NCBI RefSeq assembly: GCF_002563675.1
Contig: NZ_PDJC01000001.1
Location: 186,001 to 250,000 of the forward strand
Direction: 5' to 3'
DNA length: 64,000 nt
Source of the DNA: Propionicimonas paludicola
Lineage (GTDB): Bacteria; Actinomycetota; Actinomycetes; Propionibacteriales; Propionibacteriaceae
Shown: in pieces, positions 1 through 11,530 of the stretch
Layout: the number at the start of each line of letters is the position of its first letter
Numbering within the stretch: the stretch's first letter is position 1
The notes under the pieces: model-generated
What the model saw: the letters and a program-made list of their open reading frames with translations, nothing else
What the model was told of the DNA's origin: nothing
Databases searched by the model: none
Translations under genes and position numbers: made by a program

Positions 1-644
1 GTCCCGGCCACCTGGTCGTCGGTCTCGGCCGAGAAGACCGGCTGCAGCACGGTGCCGCCGACCCAGCTCGGGCTGCCCAGATACCAGTTCAGCAGGTTCA
101 GCGGGTGGGCCGCATAGTCGTACAGGCTGCCGCCGCCCAGTTGCTTCTTGCTGCGCCAGGTCGTCCCCTGCCGCTTCAGCACCACCGGGCCGAAGGCCTC
201 GGCCTGCGCCAGGGTCACCTCGCCGATGGCGCCGGCGTCGAGCAGCCGCTTCACCTCGGCGAAGGTGCCGACGAAGCGGTAGTGATAGCCGACCGCGGTG
301 ACCAGGGCCTTCTGTTCGGCCAGTGCGGTCAGCTGCTCGGACTCGGCCGGATCCAGGCAGAACGGCTTCTCGCAGAAGACGTGCAGGCCGCGGTCCAAGG
401 CGGTGCGCACCATTGGCGCGTGCAGGGCGGACGGGGTGGCGATCACCACGGCGTCCAGCTCGCCCTTGGTCAGCATGGTCTCGTAGCTGGAGTAGGTCGG
501 GATGCCGGTGTACTTGCCCAGCACCGACAACAGATAGCTGTTCGAATCACAAATGCCGGCCAGCTCCACCTGTGGGTGGGCCCGGAAGATGGACAGATGG
601 GACAGCCCCATCTTGCCCATGCCGACGACACCGACTCTGATCAC
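1..644 (-). CDS. Gfo/Idh/MocA-family sugar oxidoreductase (C-terminus beyond window)
   Basis: The minus strand reads from a GTG at 644 without a stop to the window edge, giving about 214 residues of a longer protein (the family is usually 330-400). The N-terminus is a Rossmann fold with a dinucleotide loop (VGVVGMGKMG, residues 4-13). The family EKP signature lies at about residues 92-94 (CEKPF), followed by GYHYRF and GGGSLYDYAAHPLN, typical of NAD(P)-dependent oxidation or epimerisation of sugars or sugar nucleotides. The start codon overlaps the stop of the upstream glycosyltransferase (GTGA, 4 bp), so the genes are probably translationally coupled. Inference: it makes a modified sugar precursor for the surface polysaccharide; the substrate cannot be told. 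Confidence 0.85.
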   Translation of the reverse strand, partial: MIRVGVVGMGKMGLSHLSIFRAHPQVELAGICDSNSYLLSVLGKYTGIPTYSSYETMLTKGELDAVVIATPSALHAPMVRTALDRGLHVFCEKPFCLDPAESEQLTALAEQKALVTAVGYHYRFVGTFAEVKRLLDAGAIGEVTLAQAEAFGPVVLKRQGTTWRSKKQLGGGSLYDYAAHPLNLLNWYLGSPSWVGGTVLQPVFSAETDDQVAG

Positions 645-1747
645 TGGCGTCCCTCCATCGCGGCGAGCAGAAGTTGCTCGTACTGGCCTGCTACATGCTC
701 CCAGGTGAACTCCGCGGCGTGCCGGGCGCGGGCGGCACTGCGCAGCGCGTCGGCCAGCCCGGGCTCGCTGGTCAGCCGGGTGATCGCCTGGTCGGCCCCG
801 GCCACATCGGAGAAGTAGAGCGCGGCGTCCTGGGCCACCCAGCGGTTGTACGGGTTGTCGTGGGCCACCACCGGATTGCCGGCGCCGAGCGCCTCGACCA
901 GGGACGGATTGGTGCCGCCCACGGTGTGCCCGTGCAGGTAGCCGACGCTGTGGAAGCGGACGGCCTGAGTGACCTGCGGGTCGTAAATGGCGCCCGGGAA
1001 GTGCACCTGATCGGACGCCGCCGCCCGCACCGCCTGGTGGTAGGGGTCATCGCCGTAGTCGCCGAGGATCACCAGATCGACCGGACGTGGCCGCGCCGAG
1101 AAGCCGTGGACCAGCTCCAGGATCGAATTCTCCGGGATCGGCCGGGCGATCAGGGTCAGGTAGCCGCCCGGGTTCAGCCCGAGCTCGGTCAGCGGAGCCG
1201 GGTCGGCCGCGGTGACCAGCGGGGCGCCATAGGTGATGGTGGTGATCTTCTCGGCCCGGGCCCGTCCGCGCAGGTAGACCTCGATCTCGGGGTGGTCGGC
1301 GATCAGCTCGTCGCCGATCCAGCAGGCGATCCGCTCGTTGGTCCACAAGATGGCCTGCCGGAACTTGCCCCAGCGGGCCCGCGACCATTCGATCCCGTCC
1401 ATATTGATCACGTTCGGGATGCCCGCGAGCTTCTGGCGGAGGTTGAAAACGGCGGTGTTGTAGCCGAAGGTCAGGCAGACGTCGCGGTGCCGGGCGGCAT
1501 GCCGGATGCTGACCAGGTCGAACTGGGCGGTGCCGAGCCAGCCGTCCCGGGCGATCGGGATCCGGACCCGCTCGATGCCCTCCCACTCGTCGGTGATCAC
1601 GCCCTGGCCGTGGTCGGGCTCCTGGCAGTAGACGACCACCCGCCAGCCGTTGCCGACCAGGTAGCGGGCCACCGCCTCGGCTGCGGTCTCGAAGCCGCCG
1701 TAGCCGGCCGGCACCCCGTGGGTGCCCAGGATCCGCACAGTTCTCAT
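641..1747 (-). CDS. Glycosyltransferase with N-terminal DUF1972 domain (rhamnosyltransferase-like)
   Basis: 368 residues. The first ~170 carry DUF1972 hallmarks: THGVPAGYGGFET near the start, then FGYNTAVFNL and NMDGIEWSRARW. The C-terminal half is a GT-B nucleotide-sugar domain with the conserved GGTNPSLVEALGAGNPVVA stretch. Related proteins (for example pneumococcal Cps2T) transfer rhamnose during assembly of capsular repeat units; the sugar used here is not determined. It overlaps the genes on both sides by 4 bp (ATGA with the GT4 gene upstream, GTGA with the oxidoreductase downstream), so the three form one minus-strand operon. Expected to work at the cytoplasmic face on a lipid-linked intermediate. 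Confidence 0.88.
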   Translation of the reverse strand: MRTVRILGTHGVPAGYGGFETAAEAVARYLVGNGWRVVVYCQEPDHGQGVITDEWEGIERVRIPIARDGWLGTAQFDLVSIRHAARHRDVCLTFGYNTAVFNLRQKLAGIPNVINMDGIEWSRARWGKFRQAILWTNERIACWIGDELIADHPEIEVYLRGRARAEKITTITYGAPLVTAADPAPLTELGLNPGGYLTLIARPIPENSILELVHGFSARPRPVDLVILGDYGDDPYHQAVRAAASDQVHFPGAIYDPQVTQAVRFHSVGYLHGHTVGGTNPSLVEALGAGNPVVAHDNPYNRWVAQDAALYFSDVAGADQAITRLTSEPGLADALRSAARARHAAEFTWEHVAGQYEQLLLAAMEGRQ

Positions 1748-2865
1748 CGCAGGACCCCTTCGACGCAGGCGACCAACTCGGTCGCGTAGCGCTCCACCGA
1801 GAACTTCTCCTGTGCCGAGCGACGGGCCGCCTCGGCGATCCGGGCGGCCAGTTCCGGCTCGTCGATCAGTCGGGCCACCGCTGTGGCCAAGGCTTCGGGG
1901 TCGTCCGGCGGCACCAGTAGGCCGGTCTGTTGGTCGACGATGCTCTCCAGATGCCCGTAGACGCCGGTGGCCACCACCGGACGCAGCGCGTACTGCTCCT
2001 CGATCACGGCATTGCCGAGCGACTCGTTGTACGACGGCTGGATCGCCAGCTGGGCAGCGGCCAGCTTCGGCCAGATCGGAGAGCAGTAGCCGGCGAAGCT
2101 GATCGCCCCGGCCAGATCGGGCCGGGCGGCCCGCTCGCGCAGTTGCTGCTCGTAGGCCTCGTTGCCGGCGAAGACACTGCCGATGAGTTCCAGCTGCACG
2201 TCGTAGCCGCGGCTGCGCAGCAGGGCCACCGCCTCCAGCGCCACGTGCGGAGCCTTGCGGGCCGAGAGTCGTCCGACGCAGACCGCCCGGACCGGACTGG
2301 TCATCGGCGCCGGGTGGACCGGCTCATCCGGCTGCGGGACGCCGTTGTAGATGACGCTGACCCGGCGCGCGGCGGGCCCGATGGCGTCCAGCGCCGTCCG
2401 GCTCACCACGATCACCTGGTTCGCCAGCCGGAGCGGAGCGAACAGGGCCCGTCCGATCAGCTGCGAGCTGGGCGCTTCGGCTTCGTGGACGTGGCACAGG
2501 GTGGGCACCCGAGCAAGCCGTCCGGCCAGCAGCCACCAGGGCAAAGTGACGGTGTTCACGTACAGAGCGTCAGGGACGGTCTGGCGCAGCAGCCAGACCA
2601 GCCGGGGCACGGCCACGATGGCTGCGCCGACCAGGCCGAGGAAGCGCAGCGGGGACAAGTGGGCCTTGCGGAGCACCGGGTAGTCGATCAGCAGCACCTC
2701 GGCACCGCGATCCCGTAGCCGCGCGGTCAGCGGGCCGTCGGACGGCATCGTCACCAGGACTCGGTAGTCGGCACCAGCCAGGGCGCTGACGCTTTCCAGC
2801 AGCTGCAGGTCGGAGCCGTAGACGTCCGCAGAAGGGTTCGCGATCAGGATGGTGCGCCCCGCCAT
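1744..2865 (-). CDS. GT4-family glycosyltransferase
   Basis: 373 residues with a GT-B fold. The N-terminal acceptor domain begins ILIANPSADVYGSDLQLLES. The C-terminal donor domain shows VCVGRLSARKAPHVALEA (about residue 195) and the EX7E-like region SYNESLGNAVIEEQYALRPV before a VPPDDPEALA tail, all usual for GT4 enzymes that use nucleotide sugars. It is first in the minus-strand operon with the DUF1972 transferase and the Gfo/Idh/MocA oxidoreductase, and divergent from ppdK across 280 bp. Likely role: adding a sugar during polysaccharide repeat-unit assembly. Donor and acceptor unknown. Confidence 0.88.
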   Translation of the reverse strand: MAGRTILIANPSADVYGSDLQLLESVSALAGADYRVLVTMPSDGPLTARLRDRGAEVLLIDYPVLRKAHLSPLRFLGLVGAAIVAVPRLVWLLRQTVPDALYVNTVTLPWWLLAGRLARVPTLCHVHEAEAPSSQLIGRALFAPLRLANQVIVVSRTALDAIGPAARRVSVIYNGVPQPDEPVHPAPMTSPVRAVCVGRLSARKAPHVALEAVALLRSRGYDVQLELIGSVFAGNEAYEQQLRERAARPDLAGAISFAGYCSPIWPKLAAAQLAIQPSYNESLGNAVIEEQYALRPVVATGVYGHLESIVDQQTGLLVPPDDPEALATAVARLIDEPELAARIAEAARRSAQEKFSVERYATELVACVEGVLR

Positions 2866-3145
2866 CCGCGCTTCCTCTCGACGATGGATCTCACAGCTTG
2901 CTGGTCAGAACGAACTCGACTCTAGCGGGCAGTCGGTTCTGGGCAGCGTGCCACGCGATGTGCTGGCTCGGCCACCCGGGCTGCGCGTTTGTGCGACCGG
3001 TGGGCTCGGTAAAAGTTGGGCGGTGCGCCACGGTATTGTGAGGTTGTTTGCGCCGCGGTGTCGGACCTAGCTCCGCCGACGCCCGAGATGGACTTCGTCG
3101 TCCAGCGCCGGCAGTGGAGCGGATTGAAGGAGAATCGACTTCACG
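2866..3145. promoter_or_regulatory. Divergent intergenic region between GT4 gene and ppdK
   Basis: A 280-bp gap between divergent genes, so it should hold both promoters. I could not assign a convincing -35/-10 pair to either side. An AAGGAG ribosome-binding sequence lies at about 3127-3132, rather far (13 nt) from the ppdK ATG. No RNA gene or convincing small reading frame was seen. Confidence 0.4.
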
Positions 3146-5776
<2,631 letters not shown>

Positions 5777-5785
5777 GCAACACCA

Positions 5786-5821
5786 CGAAGGGCGTCGGCG
5801 AGGTTTCGCCGGCGCCCTTCG
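5786..5821 (+). terminator. Hairpin terminator after ppdK
   Basis: A 16-bp stem with one G-T pair: CGAAGGGCGTCGGCGA pairs with TCGCCGGCGCCCTTCG around a GGTT loop, starting 9 nt after the ppdK stop. There is no U-tract, which is common in high-GC actinobacteria. It separates ppdK from the following glycosyltransferase gene. Confidence 0.8.
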
Positions 5822-5876
5822 GCTTGCCCGGGACGCCCTTCGCTACGCTGGGACGAGGCCCGAGCGAAGGATCAAC

Positions 5877-6716
5877 TTGCCCGTCGGTGTGGTGGTCGTC
5901 AACTATGCGTCCAGTGAGCTGATCGCGCGCAACTTCTCCGACCTCGCCGGGCAGCCGGTGATCCTCGTCGACAACTTCTCCACCACAGCCGAGCGGGACG
6001 CCTGCGCTCAGCTGGCCGCCGACCGTGGCTGGCTCTCGGTGGCCGGCCCCAATGTCGGCTATGGCGAGGGCGCGAACCTCGGGCTGCGTCGGCTCAGCGA
6101 CGCCGGCTGCGAGGCGATGATCGTGGCCAACCCCGACCTGGAACTCGACCGCGACCAGGTCGCCCAGCTCGGTGCGGCCGCCCTGGAACACCCCGACGAT
6201 CTGGTCGGCCCGCTGCTGATCAACTCCGACGGCTCGATCTGGGGTGGCCTCGGCTCGATCGCGGTCGACCAGGGACGGATCTTCAGCCGCGGTGAACCGA
6301 CCGCCCCCTACTGGCTGTCCGGGGCCTGCCTGGCCGCGTCCGCCGCACTGTGGCAGCGGCTCGGCGGCTTCGCCGAGGGCTACTTCATGTACTGGGAGGA
6401 CGTGGACCTGAGCTATCGAGCCCAGGTGGCCGGCGGCACCTGCCGGCAGCTGGAGGCGGTCCGGGTCCGTCACGATGTCGGCGGCACGCAGGGTGGCAAG
6501 TCGGCCCTCTACAGCTACTACAACGCCCGCAACCGGCTGGTCTTCGCCGCCAAGAACCTCAGTCCGGCCCAGCAGCGGATCTGGCGAGCGGCCCGCTGGC
6601 GCGAACTGCGCCGAGTGGTCAGTCGCCAGCCCGACCGGCTGGCCAAGCTCACCCGGGGCCTGTGGCCGGCGCTGCGCGGCACCCTGGCCGGGCAGCGGGA
6701 GCTGAGGCTCCGATGA
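5877..6716 (+). CDS. GT2-family glycosyltransferase (rhamnosyltransferase-like)
   Basis: 279 residues from a TTG start chosen because AAGGA lies 5 nt upstream and the protein then begins with the GT2 strand VGVVVVNYASSELI. An upstream extension of the frame would run back into ppdK and its terminator, so it is rejected. Motifs: VDNFSTT, ANPDLEL (DXD-like region), and GYFMYWEDVDLSYRA near residue 175, the acidic catalytic-base region of GT2 enzymes of the rhamnosyltransferase/WcaE type. Its TGA overlaps the ATG of the flippase gene by 4 bp. Probably adds a sugar to the polyprenyl-linked repeat unit at the cytoplasmic membrane face. Confidence 0.9.
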   Translation: MPVGVVVVNYASSELIARNFSDLAGQPVILVDNFSTTAERDACAQLAADRGWLSVAGPNVGYGEGANLGLRRLSDAGCEAMIVANPDLELDRDQVAQLGAAALEHPDDLVGPLLINSDGSIWGGLGSIAVDQGRIFSRGEPTAPYWLSGACLAASAALWQRLGGFAEGYFMYWEDVDLSYRAQVAGGTCRQLEAVRVRHDVGGTQGGKSALYSYYNARNRLVFAAKNLSPAQQRIWRAARWRELRRVVSRQPDRLAKLTRGLWPALRGTLAGQRELRLR

Positions 6717-8164
6717 GCCTGGGCAGGGTGGCCGCCCGCGGTGCCGGGACGGTGATGGCCGGGCAGCTGGCCCGGGTGGTCCTGCAGGTGGCCTCGGTGG
6801 CGATCCTGACCCGGCTGATCGACCCCACCGACTACGGCTTGTTCACTGCCGGAATGCTGCTGGTCGGCTTCGGTGAGGTGTTCCGCGACTTCGGGCTGTC
6901 CACCGCGGCGATCCAGGCCAAGGAGCTGAGCACCGGGCAGCGGGACACCCTGTTCTGGCTGAATGTCGCGCTCGGCGCGGCACTCTCGGCGGCGATGGCC
7001 CTGCTGGCGCCGCTGGCCGCCTGGTGGTTCGGAGCGCCGCAGCTCACCGACCTGGCCCGACTGCTCGGCCTGGTCTTCCTGCTCAACGGCGCGGTCGCCC
7101 AGTACCGGGCCAGCCTGAACCGGACGATGCGTTTCAACGCCTTGGTGGTGTCCGACCTGGGGGCGAACCTGGTCGGAGTCGGGGTGGCCGTGGCCATGGC
7201 CGCAAACGGCTGGAGCTACTGGTCGCTGGTCGGCCAGTCGCTGGCCGGCGGAGTGGCGCTGCTGCTGTTGACCGGCTTCCAAGCCGGCTGGCTGCCCGGA
7301 CGTCCGCGCCGCGGCACCGGGGTGCGCGCGATGGTCCGCTACGGGGCGGCGCTGGTCGCCAGCCAGTTCATCAGCTATCTGAACAACAACTTCGACAACA
7401 TGGTCATCGGCACTCGGATGGGGCTGGAGCCGCTGGGCCTGTACAGCCGGGCCTACCAACTGCTGATGCGGACCGTGAACCAGTTCCGGGTGCCGACCAC
7501 CACGGTGGCGCTCCCGGTGCTGTCCCGGCTGGACGGACGCGACCGCAACGACGCCTTCGTGCTGGCCGGTCAGAAGGCGCTGGGCTACGCCATCGTCCCG
7601 CTGATCGCCGTGGCCGGGGCCACCGCGGTGCCGATCGTGGCGATCTTCACCGGGCCGAAGTTCCAGGCCATCGCCACCCCGTTCGCGATCCTGGCGGTCG
7701 CGTCCGCCTTCCAGACGGTGGCCTATGTCGGCTACTGGGTCTACCTGGCCCGTGGGCTGACCAAGCATCTACTCACCTACAGCCTGATCGGCCTGGTCGG
7801 ACGGGCCTTGGGCATCCTGATCGGGAGCAGCTGGGGGATCGTGGGCGTCGCCATCGGCTTCGCGGTGAGCGAGGCCCTGCTGTGGCCGATCTCGATCTGG
7901 TGGCTGTCCCGCTACACTCCGATGCCGGTGCGGTCGCTGTATGCCGGAGCCTTCCGGGTGCTCGGCGTGGCCGCGGTGGCCGGCGTGGCCGGCTACTACG
8001 CGGTCGGCGCCAGCGCAGCACTGCCCAGCATCGTTCAGCTGATCATCGGAGTCGTTGTGGTCGGGTTGGGGTATCTCGCCGCCGCGGTGATCCCTGCCTT
8101 CCGCCGCGACTACCAGGAGATGATCTCCTTCGCCCGAATGGCCCTGCCGCAGCGGGCCGGATAG
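6713..8164 (+). CDS. Wzx-type lipopolysaccharide/oligosaccharide flippase
   Basis: 483 residues of a polytopic membrane protein with about 12-14 hydrophobic segments. The start is ATG in the ATGA overlap with the GT2 gene. The N-terminal region (AILTRLIDPTDYGLFTAGML, then FGEVFRDFGLSTAAIQ) is the signature of the MATE-like polysaccharide flippase family that includes Wzx and RfbX. Such proteins move the undecaprenyl-linked repeat unit across the membrane. It lies 9 bp upstream of the polymerase-like gene, completing the Wzx/Wzy arrangement. Confidence 0.9.
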   Translation: MSLGRVAARGAGTVMAGQLARVVLQVASVAILTRLIDPTDYGLFTAGMLLVGFGEVFRDFGLSTAAIQAKELSTGQRDTLFWLNVALGAALSAAMALLAPLAAWWFGAPQLTDLARLLGLVFLLNGAVAQYRASLNRTMRFNALVVSDLGANLVGVGVAVAMAANGWSYWSLVGQSLAGGVALLLLTGFQAGWLPGRPRRGTGVRAMVRYGAALVASQFISYLNNNFDNMVIGTRMGLEPLGLYSRAYQLLMRTVNQFRVPTTTVALPVLSRLDGRDRNDAFVLAGQKALGYAIVPLIAVAGATAVPIVAIFTGPKFQAIATPFAILAVASAFQTVAYVGYWVYLARGLTKHLLTYSLIGLVGRALGILIGSSWGIVGVAIGFAVSEALLWPISIWWLSRYTPMPVRSLYAGAFRVLGVAAVAGVAGYYAVGASAALPSIVQLIIGVVVVGLGYLAAAVIPAFRRDYQEMISFARMALPQRAG

Positions 8165-8173
8165 GGGAGCGTC

Positions 8174-9430
8174 GTGCAGATCGTGCTCCTGGTCGCCGGG
8201 CTGGCCGCAGCGGGTTTGGGCTGGCTGCTGATGCGGCGCTCGCCGAGCATCGGCTTTGCCGGGATGTGTGTGGTGATCGCCTTCGTCCCGGTGTGGTGGG
8301 CGATCAGTTTCGGCACCGACTGGCGTCCGCCGTTGGTCTTCGGCGTTGTCCTGCTGGCCAGCTTCCTGGGCCGGTTGCCCCGGCGCTACGGCCTGGCCGA
8401 TCTCGGGGTGGCGATCTTCTTCGCCGCCGGCCTGCTGCCGGTGCTCGTCGGCGGAGCGAGCCTGAGCACGGTCTTCATCCTGCTCACCGAGTGGGTGCTG
8501 GGCTTCCTGATCGGACGCTTCGTGTTCGGCATCGTGGGACCGGAGCGGATCTACGCCACGATCGTGGTCGTGTTCGCGGTGGCGGCCGGCTTCGGGATCT
8601 TCGAGTTCGTGGCCGACTTCCACTTGTGGAAGATCCTCGGGCCGCACAACCGGCTCTACAACCTGTGGGCGCAGATCCAGTACCGGGCCGGCCTGCCTCG
8701 CTCCGAGGGGGCCTTCGGGCACTCGATCGCCTTCGGCTGCGCCATGGCCATGGCCGTGCCGATGGTCTACGCCACCCGGTTCAAGCCGTGGCTGAAAGTC
8801 GTCCTCACCGGCATCCTCGGAGTGGCCGTCCTGGTCAGCTTCAGCCGGGCCGCCATGTTGGCCGCGGCGATCGGCCTGCTGGTGATCGCCATCCGCGGGG
8901 CGGCCGGGGTCGACCGGGCCTCCCGCGGCGCGGCCTGGCTGAGCCTGGGTCTGGGCGGGCTTGGCCTGGTCCCGATCGTGTTCCAGGTGATCGAGCAGGC
9001 CGGCAGCGAAGCCAGCGGCAGTGCCACCTATCGAGGCCAGCTGTATGACCTGGTGGCAGTGATGAAGATCGTCGGCCGCACGGCGGCCGCTCAGACCAGT
9101 CTCACCGGCGAGCGCTCAGTCGACGGCTTCCGTTCGATCGACAGTCAGATCGTGCTGACCGGGCTGAGCTACGGCTGGCTGATGATGCTGATCGGCTTGG
9201 TGCTGCTCGGCATCGCAGTGGTCCTGGTGCTCATCGGACGCAGCTCGCCGGCCATGGTGGCGGTCGTGGCGCAACTGCCGGCGCTGGCCTCGGTCGCGCT
9301 GATCACCCAGTACGGAACTCTGTTCTGGATCGTGGTGGGGCTGGCCGTGGCGTCCCGGGTGGCGGCCCCGGAGCCCGAGGTCGGTCCGGCCGTCGACGAA
9401 GAGCTCAGCGCGTCCGCAGCAACTCACTGA
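8174..9430 (+). CDS. O-antigen polymerase/ligase-like membrane protein (Wzy candidate)
   Basis: 418 residues, about 10-11 membrane segments. The GTG start has GGGGAG a few bases upstream and lies 9 bp after the flippase stop. A hydrophilic stretch in the middle (QYRAGLPRSEGAFGHSIAFG) and the following VSFSRAAMLAAAIGLL resemble the extracytoplasmic loop region of the Wzy/WaaL superfamily. Sequence conservation in this family is poor, so the assignment rests on topology plus position next to Wzx. The last 26 bp overlap the convergent tyrosine-phosphatase gene. Confidence 0.75.
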   Translation: MQIVLLVAGLAAAGLGWLLMRRSPSIGFAGMCVVIAFVPVWWAISFGTDWRPPLVFGVVLLASFLGRLPRRYGLADLGVAIFFAAGLLPVLVGGASLSTVFILLTEWVLGFLIGRFVFGIVGPERIYATIVVVFAVAAGFGIFEFVADFHLWKILGPHNRLYNLWAQIQYRAGLPRSEGAFGHSIAFGCAMAMAVPMVYATRFKPWLKVVLTGILGVAVLVSFSRAAMLAAAIGLLVIAIRGAAGVDRASRGAAWLSLGLGGLGLVPIVFQVIEQAGSEASGSATYRGQLYDLVAVMKIVGRTAAAQTSLTGERSVDGFRSIDSQIVLTGLSYGWLMMLIGLVLLGIAVVLVLIGRSSPAMVAVVAQLPALASVALITQYGTLFWIVVGLAVASRVAAPEPEVGPAVDEELSASAATH

Positions 9431-9962
9431 TCGCCATCACGGCGCGCTCGACCTCGGTGAAGACGCTCTCGTAGGTGCGCTGGGACTTGCCGATCGGGTC
9501 CTCGATGCTGTCGCTGCCATCGCGAATGGACCGGGATCGGGCTCGCGGCAACGAGCGAACGATCCAGTCGATGCGAGAGCCGAAGTCCGAAGGCGGCCGC
9601 TCGGTGAGGATCTCGGGGGCGTAGCGAGCCAGTTGCTTGAGGGTCAGGGTCCGATGCAGCAGCGGCGGCGAGATCCGAGTGACGGTGGCCCGGTGGGTGC
9701 TGGCTGCGGTCAAGATCAGATCTGCCGACAGCGGCATGGCACCGGTCAGCCAGCGAGAGCGAAAATCGGAGGAGTCGATTCCGCGACGAGACAGAAGTGC
9801 GGCCATTTTCGGATCGATCTCCTGGTCCGGCATGGCGTCGGTGCCGGCACTGGCGAACTCGATCGGCAGATCGGGCAATTCCGCACGAAACAGGTACTCC
9901 GCGACCGGCGAACGGCACACGTTGCCTGTGCATACGACCAGCACCAGCGGCTTCGTCTTCAT
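9405..9962 (-). CDS. Low-molecular-weight protein-tyrosine phosphatase
   Basis: 185 residues. The phosphate-binding loop CTGNVCRSP places the nucleophile Cys at residue 11 and the loop Arg at 17 (C-X5-R). The C-terminal IEDPIGKSQRTYE stretch supplies the general-acid Asp and the usual following Tyr. In Wzy-dependent polysaccharide loci such phosphatases (Wzb, CapC type) dephosphorylate the bacterial tyrosine kinase, and here the gene is divergent from a Wzz/BY-kinase gene 137 bp away. It overlaps the polymerase gene tail by 26 bp on the opposite strand. Confidence 0.9.
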   Translation of the reverse strand: MKTKPLVLVVCTGNVCRSPVAEYLFRAELPDLPIEFASAGTDAMPDQEIDPKMAALLSRRGIDSSDFRSRWLTGAMPLSADLILTAASTHRATVTRISPPLLHRTLTLKQLARYAPEILTERPPSDFGSRIDWIVRSLPRARSRSIRDGSDSIEDPIGKSQRTYESVFTEVERAVMAISELLRTR

Positions 9963-10063
9963 GGGGCCCCTTCGTCGTGGCTGCCTTCACGAAGATAGCA
10001 GGCATCGTCGCCCGGTCAGGGGCTTGTCCTGTCGCGTCCCCCGGTTCGGCGGTGGTCATGACC

Positions 10064-10069
10064 TACACT
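10064..10069 (+). promoter_or_regulatory. -10 box candidate for the BY-kinase gene
   Basis: TACACT fits the TANNNT -10 consensus. It would start transcription around 10076 and leave a short leader containing AAGGGGG (10088-10094). That layout favours translation from TTG at 10100 over ATG at 10058 or 10085. No good -35 was found. Confidence 0.35.
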
Positions 10070-10099
10070 CATTGCGGCTGGACGATGAAGGGGGTTGTG

Positions 10100-11446
10100 T
10101 TGGAGATCCAGGAGTTCCTCCGCATTTTGCTGCGGCGCTGGCCCTGGCTGATTATTCCGCCCCTGATGTTTGCGGTGGCGGTGGGCGCCTATTCCATCTC
10201 TCAGCCAAAGGTCTATGCGGCAAAGGCGAGCTCGTATTTCTCATTCCAGGGCGGACGTTCGGCCAGCGATTTGAACCAGGGCGCGAACTACACGCTGCTG
10301 CAACTGGCCTCCTTCGCCTCCTTGGCCACCCAGCCGCTGGTGCTGGACACGGTGATCCGCGATCTTGGTCTGAGCACCACGTCCACCGATCTTGCCAAGC
10401 AGATCCAGGTGACCGCCTCGACCGACACGGTGATCCTGGACATTCGGGTGGAGGCCGGCACGCCGGAGGACGCGGCCCGGATCGCCAACGAGGTCAACAC
10501 CGTGCTGGGTGAGAAGGCCAAGGAGATCTCCCCGGAGAGCATCGACCCGAACACCGGCGTCCGCAGCCCGACGATCACCGCGACCGTGGTCAGCGAGGCG
10601 CTCCCGCCGAGCGACGCGGCCGGGCCGCAGACCGTCCGCAACACCCTGATCGCCTTCTTCACCGGCGTCATCCTCGGCCTGCTCCTGGCCATCGCCCGCG
10701 ACAAGCTGGACAACCGCGTCCTCGATGCGGACGACCTGCCCGAAGGGCTGACCACGCTCGGCAGTGTGCCGGCCACCCGCCGGGCCAGCGAACCGGCGGC
10801 CTGGACCACCGGTGACGCGGACGCCCAGCTGCCCGTGGCGTTCGGACGGGTGCATGCCAACCTGCGCTTCGCCAGCGTCGACACCCCGATTCGCAGCCTG
10901 CTGGTCACCTCGGCCATCCCGGGGGAGGGGAAGTCGACGGTCAGCGTCGGACTCGCTCTTGCCCTTGCCGAGACCGGCGCTCGAACTCTGCTGATCGATG
11001 CGGACCTGCGCCGTCCGAAGATCGGCCAGTACCTCGACCTGGAGGCATCGGTCGGACTGGCCGACGTGCTGGTCGGCACGGTGGCCTTTGCCGACATCGT
11101 CCAGGAGTGGGGGGTCCGGGGCCTGAAGGTGCTGCCGGCCGGAACCACTCCGCCCAACCCGAAGCTGCTGCTGGACTCGCATGCCATGTCCAGCTTCCTC
11201 GACGAGGTGATGGCCGCCTACGACGTGGTGGTCATCGACAGCCCGCCGCTGCTGGCCGTCGTCGATCCGCTGACCCTGACCGACAAGGCCGATGCCGTGC
11301 TGCTGGTGGCCGGCCGGGGACGGCTGCGTAAGCGGCAGTTGCGGGCGGCCGTGGACGCGCTGTCGGCGGCCAAGGCGAACCTGGTCGGTGTGGTGATGAA
11401 CCGGATGCCGGCACCGCGTGATCGCGGCGAGACCTACGGCTACTGA
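10100..11446 (+). CDS. Wzz chain-length / BY-kinase polysaccharide co-polymerase
   Basis: 448 residues from TTG (SD AAGGGGG, spacing 5); ATG at 10085 is an alternative giving five more residues. The N-terminal half is a Wzz domain with a membrane segment after ILLRRWPWL and a second near residues 180-200 (LIAFFTGVILGLLLAI). The C-terminal half is a bacterial tyrosine kinase: Walker A IPGEGKSTV (Lys278), Walker A' LLIDADLRRP (Asp300), Walker B VVVIDSPPLL (Asp380). The tail has only two tyrosines (ETYGY), fewer than the clusters autophosphorylated in Wzc or CapB. It is expected to regulate chain length with Wzx/Wzy and to be reversed by the neighbouring phosphatase. Confidence 0.9.
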   Translation: MEIQEFLRILLRRWPWLIIPPLMFAVAVGAYSISQPKVYAAKASSYFSFQGGRSASDLNQGANYTLLQLASFASLATQPLVLDTVIRDLGLSTTSTDLAKQIQVTASTDTVILDIRVEAGTPEDAARIANEVNTVLGEKAKEISPESIDPNTGVRSPTITATVVSEALPPSDAAGPQTVRNTLIAFFTGVILGLLLAIARDKLDNRVLDADDLPEGLTTLGSVPATRRASEPAAWTTGDADAQLPVAFGRVHANLRFASVDTPIRSLLVTSAIPGEGKSTVSVGLALALAETGARTLLIDADLRRPKIGQYLDLEASVGLADVLVGTVAFADIVQEWGVRGLKVLPAGTTPPNPKLLLDSHAMSSFLDEVMAAYDVVVIDSPPLLAVVDPLTLTDKADAVLLVAGRGRLRKRQLRAAVDALSAAKANLVGVVMNRMPAPRDRGETYGY

Positions 11447-11530
11447 CCTCGCGGAGCCAGCCGAGGGCTGAGCCGGCCACAGGGCTCGCACACGCCTCGA
11501 AAACCGGCCCTGGCTAGCAAATCCACCTCC

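Noticed and set aside
6350-6712. N-terminal extension of the flippase frame into the GT2 gene.
   Set aside because: The extension is out of frame with the GT2 protein, Arg/Pro-rich and lacks family similarity; the ATGA overlap at 6713 gives a normal flippase N-terminus.
10058-10099. Alternative upstream ATG starts (10058 and 10085) for the BY-kinase.
   Set aside because: 10058 lies before the candidate -10 box; 10085 lacks a ribosome-binding site. TTG 10100 has AAGGGGG at proper spacing, though 10085 cannot be excluded.
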